Positions 10,608 through 21,100 of a stretch of DNA of 64,000 nt are shown piece after piece. The notes below the pieces were generated by a model. The model was not told where the DNA came from. It saw nothing but the letters and a program-made list of their open reading frames with translations, and did no database searches. The position numbers were made by a program, and so were the translations under genes. The stretch comes from Auricularia sp. M13 (lineage: Eukaryota; Basidiomycota; Agaricomycetes; Auriculariales; Auriculariaceae). Position 1 is the stretch's first letter; each line of letters opens with the position of its first letter. The stretch lies in the NCBI GenBank assembly GCA_037042915.1, contig CM073193.1, positions 6,138,001 through 6,202,000 on the forward strand. The letters are read 5' to 3'.

Positions 10608-13600
10608 TCAAGCCGAAACGCTATCTTTGTTTACGGAGTACACTGCATAGATAATATGAGCTTGTACGCATGCTGAGGGCTGAGCATACACTCACGGTCA
10701 GAGTCGAACTCATTCCACCCTTCGGCTACCTTGAACTGAGCACAGGCTGTAGCTCTCAGCCGCTTGACCTCCTCCAACATAGCGCCATAAAATGACGCCT
10801 TCTGGAAGGCATAGGCTGCAGCCCCTTGTGCAATTTGCCGGCTACGCAGCTCATCGGCGGGCTGACGCTGCCACCGCGGAACATCGGGGCCGTAGTTTGC
10901 TGCCGCTGCTGCGGCAGTATGCTCCATCTCCTCCGCTTTTCGCCCTGCTGGTTACCGATGGCCTGCCAAATAGAACGCATTCGAGAAAAGTGCCGTTCGC
11001 TGCGCCCAAATTCTGCGCCCACAATCGACATCTGTTCAGACCAGCGCCGATAATGGCCTTGCAAACGAAAATACCGGACGCGGTTGTCTATGCAGTATGT
11101 TAATTTTGCAAAGACAACTCTGTCCGTTGCACGCACCGTCATCTGTCAGAAGAGCAAGTTTGGTTTTCTCCTGCTTGGAAACAAGCCCAACGTCCAGTTC
11201 CCCTCGCCAAAACCAAGCAACATCTCCCTTGGACTTGCCAACATTCAGTGGCTGAGGTTTGTCGACGGGTGCGTGAGCGCGCAGCATAGTAGCGTCCAGA
11301 TCCTGATAGGTTGTGTCCTCCCGGCTCAGACCCAAGGCCCTGAGCGCTTAGATGCTCCGAATAGATATTGACAAAGACATTTTGCTTGGACTTCATTTTT
11401 TTTAGGTATGCTCTCGCTCTCGTCTTACCACCCGTGCTGTCCACCTGATCTCGAGCTTCATCAGCATTGGAGCCGAAAAGTCGAATGCTGAATCGCAGGT
11501 TCGAGAGCGTGCCCTCAGCATGTGCCTTTCGAAGCTCTCGCTCCATGTGGACCAAGCGATCTGGCACGCCATTCTCCTTCCGCTCCTCCTCGCTGAACCA
11601 GGAGGGTAGCATCAACGGCACATCCTCAGCGTAACCGGTCTCCTCGAGACTCTCCTCGTCTTCGGAATCACCGGAGTCGATTTCACCCTCCGTAATAGCC
11701 TCGGCAAGGTAAGGCATATGCCTGAGCTGCAGTCGGCGAAAGCTGGCTATGCGCTCGCTCAAGTTACGACGCTTTTGTCTCACACTCTGCTGAGCTTCCT
11801 TGTCCTGCTTATTCTTTCGTGCGTTGGCGGCTTTCCCACGTAGTCGCACTCTGCGCACGTTGAGCTGTAAACAGTAAATTGTGAAAGGCACGTACTGATC
11901 TTCTGCTAACTGCACGCCTTTAGCCATCATGCCCACAACACCGCTCTTACGGATCTGTCCAGGAAGACGCTCCTCCCGTTCAAGCCTTGCGATGACGTCC
12001 TTGTGATTAGGGCCTATCAGTGCGTAAGTGATTGGCTCTTCACAGATTAGCGTTTGAACTTCACGGTTGGCAGGGTCAACACAGTATCGCCCGCGAATAG
12101 TATCGTCCTTGACCACCGCTGTCTCCGTCGGATACTCTGCTTCCCAGGCAGCTATGCGCGCAGGATCAATGGAGCTCGAAAACTCCTCGAATTCTGCCTT
12201 GGACACGGCAATGTGTTTGTGTGCTTCTGCGGCCTGGGAGTAAAGATATTTTGCTTACAAATTTTCTAAGTCCTTGCCAACAGCAAATCGAGCCGCACTC
12301 ACCAAGTCCAACCAGTTTGTTGAAATTCCAGAAATTATGAACGTCGTTGAGGATGTCATGACGATGACCGGCGTTCGCGTCCCGACATATGGCCGCCGCG
12401 AGCTTTGTTTCTGCCCACGGCCGCTCAACCCCTTCTCCGCACGCTCTCCCAGCACCCGGTGTGTACAGAAGATGATACACATATTGACACTTCTCACAAT
12501 GACCCTGTATATGCATTTTGGGTATAACCCACACGAGCTCTTTCGCGATCTGCTGGACGTCCTGTCGGTCGGGGAATTCGTCTCGCAAACGCCGCATGAT
12601 GTTGATGCACAAAGAGCAGGCTCTGTCACTCGACAGCGCGGGGTAAGTCGGTGTCAGGCTTCGGTCCTTGGGCGTATACCCAGCCGTGGTCAATCATATA
12701 ATACCTGAAGACATTAGCATTTTTCAGCCTCGAATCTCTGTGCTCAGACGTACTTTTCGCCCAGCTTCAAGTCTACCATTCCCATCGCCGGGAAGCAGCT
12801 GTGACGTATGCAGCACACAGCAGACAAACCCGAAACCTCTCGATTGCTGAGGTCCTGGATTTTATGCATCTTGTCGTATCCAGGACACGATCCAGCCTCC
12901 TGAGAGTTTATTAGTACTGCTTAGGCATTTGATGAACAAATGGTCATGCCTGCGAAATATCGCTATTTTTGGACGTGTATGCTTCCCAATCTGAGCGTCG
13001 AGGAAGGAAAGCGCATCCATCGAGCAAGGAAGTGTCCCCAGCGTCCCGAAGTTTGACCTTCAAATAAACCTTGAACGATGCGTCTGTACCGTGCCACAGG
13101 ATGAATTTGAACCTTGTGTCGCATGAATACATGAATCCTGGAGGCCTGATCTCTCACCTGTGCTTCTCGTCGTTGGCCAAGTCATGCCAGCCCGGCTGCA
13201 GATTGAACTCTGGCTCTGGACACGCAGGGCAAGCGACGATGACCGAGCCAGGCCAACGATTGGCGGGGAGATGCCCGTCAATTCCGAGAGCCTGACCGCT
13301 TCGAAGCTGCATTTTAAGTACGCGCCAAAAGTGTCCGGCTCGAAGAAATGCATGGTAGCCTTTCTCTCGGGGTATGAGCCAAAAAATAATATCCTGAAGA
13401 TGTAAACTCACTCTCTCCTTGCCGCGTTTATTTTTCTGACACACGGCCTGCCAGTAGTCCCAAGTTGATTTTTTGCTCTGGAGCGACTCCAAGTGCCAAT
13501 GCATCATAAGCTCGAATGTATAGCCGACGGTCGGTCGACTGAACGTGCTGGGGAAGATGCGTGCCCGGATGAGCTGATGCACCAGACTGGGCAGCTCCTG

Positions 13601-14423
13601 TCGAGGGCCCCGACACCGGCAGAGGACGAAGTTCAAGGTGTGATGACCATTCAGGTGTACCACGGTCATGGAGTGAGTGTAACGATGCTCAGGCAAGATT
13701 TCAGGGCAGGCTTGAACTTCCATCAACGTTGTCGGGCACGCAGCGCCGTTGTGTCCAAGATGTACCTTGAATTCTGGGTGATCGCCTAGCGCGGCGGGCT
13801 CGAACGACGACCCGTTCCATTTCTCGATGGCGTGCAGCGGCAGACTCCCATGGCGCTCAAGGAAGCAGGTATGACAGTGGACGGAGGATCCAAAACAGTC
13901 AAGGCATCGATAAAGACGACGTCCATGCTCTTCGCAGTCGCAGACTTTGCCAACATCCTCGTTCCACTCCAAGCTCATCATACCGTCCAGCAACTGTGCT
14001 CGCGCCCTTTCGAATTCTTTGTTGAATTCCGATGTAGTCTATACACTCAGTGTCAGTAAAAGTATCACGCAAGTCGAAAGCACAGCGTACCTTGCCATGG
14101 GTTGTACCCACGCCCCTGGCCCGCCCTGTGGTTTGCCGGTGAGGCGCTGAGCTAGGAGCTGGCTGCAAGGCTGTATCATCGCCCGCTGGTAACGGACCCT
14201 CCCTGGCACTGTACTCTATACTATGTACATACACTTCGGCAGCCTTGCGTTTCTTGGGACTCGTGACACTCGAAAGATGGCAAAGCGATCTTAAAGTACG
14301 GGTAGGGGAGTGAACGGAAGTTACATCGACAGACGTAGAAGAGCTAGCAGTAGTTTGGACTGTATAGACAGTTTGGGTGAGCTCTGGCGCTCGGATACGG
14401 GGACGCTTGCTGCGAGGCGGCAT
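10608..14423 (-). CDS. KDZ transposase with CxC2 cysteine cluster
   Basis: Intron-rich gene read leftward from the ATG at 14423 (MPPRSKRPRI) to the TGA at 10610-10608. Exon 1 is 14423-14091. Next comes a CxC2 cluster (VCDCEEHGRRLYRCLDC, HCHTC, then the His/Cys run LGHNGAACP). The transposase core shows GLSAVCCIRHSCF, LGEKYYMIDHGW (first catalytic Asp), SSDRACSLCINIMRRLRDEF, IPKMHIQGHC and GAGRACGEGVERPWAE (catalytic Glu). A long charged helical tail follows. At least ten short introns are implied, one with a weak GTCCAA donor near 11390. Between the YMIDHGW exon and SSDRAC the frame changes next to a run of four G (12640-12643 on the plus strand) with no good intron. This is either a one-base lesion, an assembly error or an intron I missed. 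The enzyme should cut and join at the element's repeats. Confidence 0.88.
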
Positions 14424-14662
14424 CCTGTAAAAACACAGCAAGAGCCGAAGTCCTGGTCACGATGTAATACACCACCGAATGGCGGCGCATATAATCTACA
14501 CCCACGAATGCGGATGCAGCAAGCGTGCTGGCGGCAACAGAGCCTAGCAGGCCGCAGGTACGGCGAGTACGAAAGGGAAGTCCGGACTTTGAATTCTCTC
14601 GGAAACACACGGCCCATCGGCCGAGATTGTAAAAACCAGAACATTGTTTTATTTTTTCCAGC

Positions 14663-16893
14663 CTAGCTATCCTTGTAATCTACCCCTGTAGTGCATACTC
14701 TCTTGGGCCTTTGAGGTCCATTACCTGCGGTTGCAGGTGCTGTATTTTTGACGGTGCGAGCGATGTTCCTCGCCGGTGCCGGTTCACGTGGCCGAGCCGG
14801 TACCTTCTGCGCACGTGAGCGCATCGTACGATCGGAAGTTTGGGCATCTGCGGCTCTCATCCGTTTCAACGGCGCATCGCTGCCATCCTTGACCTTGCGC
14901 CTGGTGAAGACTTTAAAATCACTGGGTGTACTGCCAGAAAATACATACTTTTTTCCGTTTCCCACAGCGGTTGATTCGGCGGGTATGGGAGTGAGAGGCG
15001 ATTCCGGGTCTACGGTGCGGAAAGGGCTGCCGCCGGGTGTGCTGGGGAACGCAGTTGGCGTCGGAAGCTGCAGCCGATCAACGATTATGTTAAACTTAGA
15101 ACAACCCGACTTACCACTTGCGATCCGAACCTCGAGCGCACAGGCGTCTGGTGCTGCTCCACCGTCTGCTGCTCCCGGGGCTCCAGCATCTGCCTGTTCG
15201 ACGATATGGGCGTCTGTTGCTCCGGCGGTTGCGGTGTCAGCTGCTCCGCGGGCTTGGGCGTCTGCTGCTCCGGCGGCTGCGGTGTCTGCTGAAGCAGCGG
15301 CACCATCTGCACATCCCGCGGTTTGGGCGTTAACTCCGGCGGCTCGGGCGTCTGCTGGGGCGGCGGCTCGGGCGTCTGCTGCTCCGGCGGCGGCTGAGGC
15401 ATCTGCTGCTCCGGCGGCTCAGGCGTCTGCTCCGGCGGTGGCTCAGGCGTCTGCTGAAGCAGCGGCACCGTCTGCACATCTGGCGGTCTGGGCGTTTGCT
15501 CCGGCGGCACCGGAGTCTGCGGGAGCAGCAGCGCCTGCTGGTCCGGCGGTTTGGGTGTCTGCTCAATTGAGCTTGAGCCTGTATATTCTCGGCGTGAGAT
15601 GAGATGCCAAAGCAACCCGTACTGAACTTACCGCGAGTAGCGCGCACTGCTACTTTGGACAGTCGCTTGACTTCAGCTGCGTGAATACCTACAAAGATGT
15701 CAGCGACCACTTCCACCTGCAAGAAATACCATACCTGGTAAAACCCGCATGCAGTAATCTCTTAGAGCTTCATCGTGCCGGTTATGCTCTGTGCTCTTGA
15801 GCCACTCGCCAACCTTGCCTTTCCCGCCTATACCCTGTAGTCTGTTCCCATGTAAGACATAATAGAAAGTATTTAGAGTACAAACGTACGACTTGATTAC
15901 GACGTTGCCGGTTGTAGGATCGAGTTGCGCGAGCTGGAAAACGGCCATGTTCGTGGAGCGATAAGAGAGCTTTCCCATAAGATCTGCGATTTTTTGGATA
16001 AGCTCTTGCTCGATCCTAATAATCGAATTAGACAGGGAAATGCATTGACTCGATGCTTACACTTCCTCCTGCGCCTCCAAGTTGGCGGGCGAACTTCGCT
16101 CGGAGGACAGTTCCTGTGCGGCCCCCGCATAGCGCATCTTCTCCTCCGTGTCCAACAGCGCCCATCGGTCAGAAAGAACTCGATTTCGCACCGGAATCCG
16201 CTCCTGGTTCCAATCCGCAGCGTCAAACTCTGCGGCGAGCCTCTCGGCAATTTCACGGTCCAATTCGGCCTTGATCATCCGCGCATATAGCTCTCTTGCG
16301 CTATCCGCCCGACCTTTATCAGCCGTCGTTGGCGGCCGAGACTGACCCGCCTGAAGGGCACCCTCGGGTGTTGCTGCAGTGCTGGCCCCGTTAGCACGGA
16401 CGACGAGGGTAAAGAATTTAGAAAATACTCACCGCGTGTTCTTGTTCGACGCATTGAGCGACTGTTCGTAAATCTTGATCCACACGCAGTCTGCGAGTGA
16501 GTTGTTACGAACGTCCTGCCGAAATGCCTTACGCAGCTGTCAGCTAGGAGCATAAAAGCAAGCAAACAGTTTTACCGTGCGAGCGTCTTGCGACTTGCAG
16601 TCCGCGTCATAAAGCTCAGGAAATTTGTCCACAACGTGCAGCCCGTGCGCCTCCCAGATGGGAATGATGTGCTGGGAAGTGTATATGCGTACTTCTGCTT
16701 TAGATGCACCTGAGCGCTTCAACTGGTATAACTTGTACAACTCAGGCTTGAGCTCTTTCATGCATGCTGGGGTGACGACGAGATTGGGATCGCCGACCGT
16801 CCAGATAGGCCGCTGTACGTGACGCTTGCCCCTGCGCTTTGGCTGAGTCGACGAGGGCGGATCATCGGGTCCACCACCACCTGGTGGCGACAT
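14663..16893 (-). CDS. Transposon cargo protein with TPxPP repeats, function unknown
   Basis: Starts at the ATG at 16893 (MSPPGGGGPDD) and ends at the TAG at 14663, with about eight GT-AG introns whose phases agree. The N-terminal part is globular (PIWTVGDPNLVV, YKLYQLKRSGAS, IIPIWEAHGLHVVDKFPELY). A charged helical segment follows whose end (WALLDTEEKMRYAGAAQ) faintly recalls the last helix of an HMG box. The middle (plus-strand 15110-15560) is about 20 degenerate QQTPEPPE units. The C-terminus is basic and ends CTTGVDYKDS. The frame stays clean through the repeats, so this gene looks intact. It is transcribed the same way as the transposase and begins about 2.2 kb upstream of it, which suggests a role linked to the element. 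I know no function. Confidence 0.7.
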
Positions 16894-17235
16894 CTGAGCA
16901 CTCCACAGAACACCACGCCGGGCGCATGCATTTATGATATCCTGTGAAACAATCGTCCCCGCATAATCCATTGACCGAGTCAACCGGCATTTAGCATTCA
17001 GCCGCACGGTCCATCGAGATGATAACGTACATACCTCACCGATTCCCACGGGCTTCGCAGTTGATTTGGCAGAGAAGCACGCAAATCCTGTTCCTATGAT
17101 TGTGTAGTAAGCTACGTCGGCATTTGATTTCGCTTAGGACTCAGGCCCACTGTGCCGCTTAACATATTGATGTTTCAGGTTGCCTCAGAAGAACTGCAAT
17201 TGATGGATGCTACGGGGAGAATATCTCTCTATCTT

Positions 17236-18527
17236 TTACGTTCGAACGACCAGCTTCATCTGCACATCTGTGACCTCCGTCACCTCACCCCCCTCGGCCT
17301 CATCATAGAGATCGTACTGTAGAGCCACGTCGGGACCGTCGTTGATGCAGTCGTCAGCGATATCTTCGATGCCAAGGATGGTGCGGGCTTCGTCGGAGAA
17401 GTCCTTGAGATAGAATCGGCAGTCGGCCACCCTGAGCCGACGGCGAGGTAGCTCCACAACACACCAATCCGCCTCGCCATTCGCGCCCTCGGCATCCACG
17501 TCCTGGATCTGTGAATAATCAGGCAACCATGAAGGGATAGGGGGAAAAATGCACATACAAAGTTGCGAGACTGGAAGACGCACTGCACGTGAGCGAAGAC
17601 GTTGCCGAGGGTGTCCCAATCTCGATTGTAGTCGAGCTCCTCCGGTCGAAGATCGTTGACATGGCGCCCGAGCTCCGCGACGTCGACGTACACCACAAGC
17701 CGTAGCACCGCGGGTGTGGGTGTTCAACTCCTCGTACATAGCATGCCCTTTGTAGAATGCGAGATCCCCAGCAAAAGGAGGGTCGTCCTCTTCGTAGGCG
17801 TCGTTGTAGTAGATACGGTCCAGGGTAATGTTGTCGAGGCGAAGGTCATGCATGGTGCGATCACTGGTGGCGAGCTCGTGGTAGTAGGTGAACCTGCGAT
17901 GGCTGGCACGCGTGCACATTGTGATGGAGTAGGTTTTGTGGCCAGCTGGGCGGACTGGGCTTCCCTGGAGGGAAGGATGAGCTGAACGTCGTCGACAGCA
18001 GGGACGGAGTACGCACCACCCAGACATGAGCGCAGGATACAAGTAGCTTGATGCGGTGCTCAACTTGCAAATCCTGCACGTCAAGTTCCTGGAGAGGTTT
18101 GGCGGGCGCTCCGGGTACATGGCTTGGCCACGGGCAGTATGGGTGCGGAGGCGGCAGCGGACGCGAAAGATGGCACAGCACTCGCAGCACAACATCAATG
18201 AGCAGTGAACGTCGCTGCGACGGCGGCAGATCAGGCAACATTCTGGGTTGTCGAGGGCGAGTTGGACTTCGTTTGGGGTGCGGGCGTGTGCAAAGCTGAA
18301 CGGAATGACGGTGCGAGCAGACGAGAGCTGGTAGATTATACCGTGCTCCTTGCACTACACGGCGACAGTGAGCATGTTGGGTCACACACGAGCGTCGCTG
18401 CACATACCGCGGCGACCTTCATCGGCGTTGTACCACGGTACACTCGGTACCAGCGTGCAGCATGGTCGCATTCCGTCACCGGGCAGAGGACGTCGGGCTC
18501 GTCGCTGATGATGGAAGGGAGCGGCAT
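17236..18527 (-). CDS. Transposon cargo protein, Cys-rich N-terminus, function unknown
   Basis: ATG at 18527 (MPLPSIISDEPDVLCPVTEC); stop at 17236. Exons join through GT-AG introns after GTTPMKVAA and after SRNF. The N-terminal half has several Cys pairs (LCPVTEC, PECCLICRRRSDVHC, LCCECCAIFRVRC, LTCRICKL), consistent with one or more zinc-binding modules. A conserved-looking acidic region follows (RIYYNDAYEEDDPPFAGDLA) and then a C-terminal part ending VQMKLVVRT. Between the segment ending AMYEEL (about 17740) and the one starting PTPAVLRLVVYVDV the frame shifts by one base without room for an intron. The gene is therefore either damaged or affected by an assembly indel. It points away from the cargo gene at 18900, with 372 bases between them. 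Confidence 0.6.
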
Positions 18528-18899
18528 GTTGCACGTTCGCGGGCCAGCGGGGTGGGGAATGACTGTGTGGGTGCCAGAACGCAGACGCCATATAAGTCAA
18601 TGGGGGCTTGCGCGAGGTCACGCTGGGGCTGGGTCACGTCGAGAGGTCAAAATGCGCGCATCACGGCAGGTCCCGGTGGGATCATGAACCTGACCGAAGT
18701 CCGTTGAATACAGATATCGCTTAAGGACCAGGTTGCGTCGATCCCTTGAGATGGGAGATTCTCTCACGTTTCAGTGGGTAATGTAATGAACCTCGGGGTC
18801 CTAGCACAGCGTACAGGTCAATCGGGCGAGGTCTTGGGCTCATAATTATCAAACACTCACCAGCACACCGCGTGCGCTGCGAAGCCAAGTCTTCCCACC
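18528..18899. promoter_or_regulatory. Presumed bidirectional promoter between two cargo genes
   Basis: 372 bases separate divergent start codons at 18527 (minus) and 18900 (plus). No gene is seen inside. I find no clear TATA box. Shared regulation of the two genes is an inference from layout only. Confidence 0.35.
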
Positions 18900-19956
18900 A
18901 TGCCGCTGGTCACAGTACCTCGCCATGTCCCCAGAGGTATACCTCGAGCCGCTGTGTGCATAGAGCTTGCTTGTCGAGAGCGCCATCCGACCATCGTGGC
19001 CACCGTCGACAGCTACCCAGCATACGCCGGGCATGCTATAGTAATTGTGAGCACTATGCATGCCCGTGGTACCAGCTCGCAGCTCACCTGCGTTAGTGTC
19101 CTCGCTACGGCACCATATGCGCAGCATGGAACCTTCAGACATTCGGCTCTGTCGACCCGCGCCGTATGCACCCGGTCGTACAGGGTCCACCGCCACGCAT
19201 CATCTGCGATGGCGCAGGCTGCCGCCGTCGACGGCCGCACCTGAAGCCCGGCAATCGTCGGTGTCGCCTGGGACAGTGTATCCATTGCTGCCAGCTCGCT
19301 GTCTGCCCTGCAACGGGCCATGGTGTGCGCCGCCCGCCGGCATCCAACACGCCAACCACTGAGCCCGTCGTGATCGAGATCGTGCTGTCGGTGGATGCAG
19401 AACAAGGGTCAGAGGTATGCAACCCGTTGCAGACACCCGCGCCGCAGGCTTACGTTTGTAGGCGCAGACGATGACAGTGCGATACCCCGTACACCACAGC
19501 TCGTTCAGCCTGCGCACCGTCGTCTCCGTCCACACCGTCGGCCTTCAGCTGCACAATGTTGTTCTCAGTACTATGGAGGTCTTCGACGCGGGCGTAGACG
19601 ACTGGCTCGCGGTCAGCATGGACGATATCATACCCTTGCGCGGAGCCCGTACTGTCTTGCTGCGCGCTGTGCGCCGGCTGGCGTTCCCGCTCGTGTACAC
19701 CGTGGACATGGCAGATGGTATGGATGCCTGCTGCAAGCGTCAGCCGCAGCAGACACTAAAACAGGCCTTCCTCGCTGCGTTTCCGCGCTGTGATTGGTCC
19801 CCTGTGCTGTATACGGCGGCAGCACGCACCTGGAAGTATGCACCGCCCGAGGTGAAGCAGGCGTTTGTTATAGCTGGGCGCTGCCCGGATGGACTTTGGA
19901 TTCAGCTGGCGACTCAGGTCGATGCGCCCCTGCCTGATGTCATAGCCATTGATTAG
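18900..19956 (+). CDS. Transposon cargo protein with Cys/His cluster, function unknown
   Basis: Three exons fit well: 18900-19046, 19097-19414 and 19462-19956, giving about 319 residues with all junctions in phase 0. The middle exon encodes a compact Cys/His cluster (IICDGAGCRRRRPHLKPG, then C-x-LGQCIHCCQLAVCPATGHG), which looks like a zinc-binding module, possibly for DNA. The C-terminal exon is globular and free of low complexity (FDAGVDDWLAVSMDDIIPL, AFLAAFPRCDWSPVLYTAA). The start at 18900 is the least certain part, because the upstream exon is short and its frame was chosen by phase. The gene is uninterrupted. I recognise no characterised family and would not assign a function beyond possible nucleic-acid binding. 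Confidence 0.62.
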
Positions 19957-20020
19957 ATTAGATAGTATGACAGCATGTGATTGCTAGTAAAGTACCTTAG
20001 TGCGCCCCTATACTTGAAGG

Positions 20021-20028
20021 TATATAAA
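20021..20028 (+). promoter_or_regulatory. TATA box upstream of tandem array
   Basis: TATATAAA about 40 bases before the first array units. It is on the plus strand and downstream of the stop of the preceding gene, so it does not serve that gene. It could start a transcript through the array, ending at the AATAAA-like words near 20890. Confidence 0.35.
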
Positions 20029-20064
20029 CCCGCGCACAGCGGGCTACGCTAGCATTAGCCCTTG

Positions 20065-20865
20065 TCCTCCTGCACTTGAGCCCGGCCCCGAGCTTGTGCA
20101 CTGCTGATTCATACGTCATTTCATCATGCCGCCGTCCTCGCACCCGCACGCGCACCGCTGCACTTGAGCCCGCTCCCGAGCTTGCGCACCATGCACCCCC
20201 TTTCCCGTGCTCGCACACTGCCTACGCACTTGAGCCCGCACCCGAGCTCGTGCACCCCCGTCGCTGTAGCCCGCTCCCGAGCTCGCGGTACGCACTTGAG
20301 CCCGCGCCCGAGCTAGTGCACCCGAGTCGCTGTAGCCCGTTCCCGAGCTCGCGCACTTCCCACGCACTTGAGCCCGCACCCGAGCTCGTGCACCCCCGTC
20401 GCTGTAGCCCGCTCCCGAGCTCGCGCCACGCACGCACTGAGCCCGCGCCCGAGCTCGTGCACCCGAGTCGCTGTAGCCCGTTCCCGAGCTCGCGCACTTC
20501 CCACGCACTTGAGCCCGCACCCGAGCTCGTGCACCCCCGTCGCTGTGGCCCGCGCCCGAGCTCGCGCCACACACTTGAGCCCGCGCCCGAGCTCGCGCCA
20601 CACACTTGAGCCCGCGCCCGAGCTCGTGCACCCGAGTCGCTGAAGCTCGTCCCCGAGCTCGCGCGCTTCCCACGCACTTGAGCCCGCACCCGAGCTCGTG
20701 CACCCCCGTCGCTGTAGCCCACGCCCGAGCTCGCGCCACACACTTGAGCTCGCGCCCGTCGCTATAGCCCGATTTCAGCTCGCGCACATACCTTGTTGCC
20801 GTAGTCCATTGCTGGGTTCACGCATTGCCCTTGCACTTGAGCCCGCACCCCAGCTTGTGTACCGC
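20065..20865. repeat. CACTTGAGCCCG minisatellite
   Basis: About 800 bases of tandem, higher-order repeat. The basic unit is close to CACTTGAGCCCGCRCCCGAG followed by CTCGTGCACCC. It alternates with GTCGCTGTAGCCCG-type spacers and CGAGCTCGCGCC segments. Neighbouring units differ by a few substitutions. The array is CpG-rich and lacks stop codons in several frames on both strands, which creates long but meaningless open frames (for example 20116-20787 minus). It separates the Cys/His cargo gene from the TET/JBP gene. Confidence 0.9.
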
Positions 20866-21100
20866 ATCATATAAATCTGCATATTCAAAATAAAATAAAA
20901 AATTGAGCATAACAAGTTGGCTCGGATTATGAGAGGTTAATTGAGCAAGTACTTACTTACCATTCAATAAAGTTTCACAAAATAATAGCGCTTGGACGAT
21001 AATTGCAGTGTCTGTTTTTTCTAAAAGCATTTACATGAATCAATCGCGAGCATAGTATCGAACAAGCTGATCAATGGTCAGAAGGTTAGCCCAAGCTAGT

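Larger units (their letters stand above)
19957..21100. other. Intergenic region holding the CACTTGAGCCCG array
   Basis: Non-genic apart from the tandem array described separately. A TATATAAA lies at 20021-20028, just before the array. A run of AATAAA-like words (AAAATAAAATAAAA) lies at about 20888-20901 just after it. The remaining 200 bases (20902-21100) are AT-richer and show nothing else. Confidence 0.5.

Noticed and set aside
20116-20787. Long minus-strand frames inside the CACTTGAGCCCG array
   Set aside because: The repeat lacks stops in several frames at once, so open length carries no information.
20065-20865. Possible CRISPR array
   Set aside because: The units are contiguous, degenerate and lack unique spacers, and the DNA is eukaryotic nuclear.
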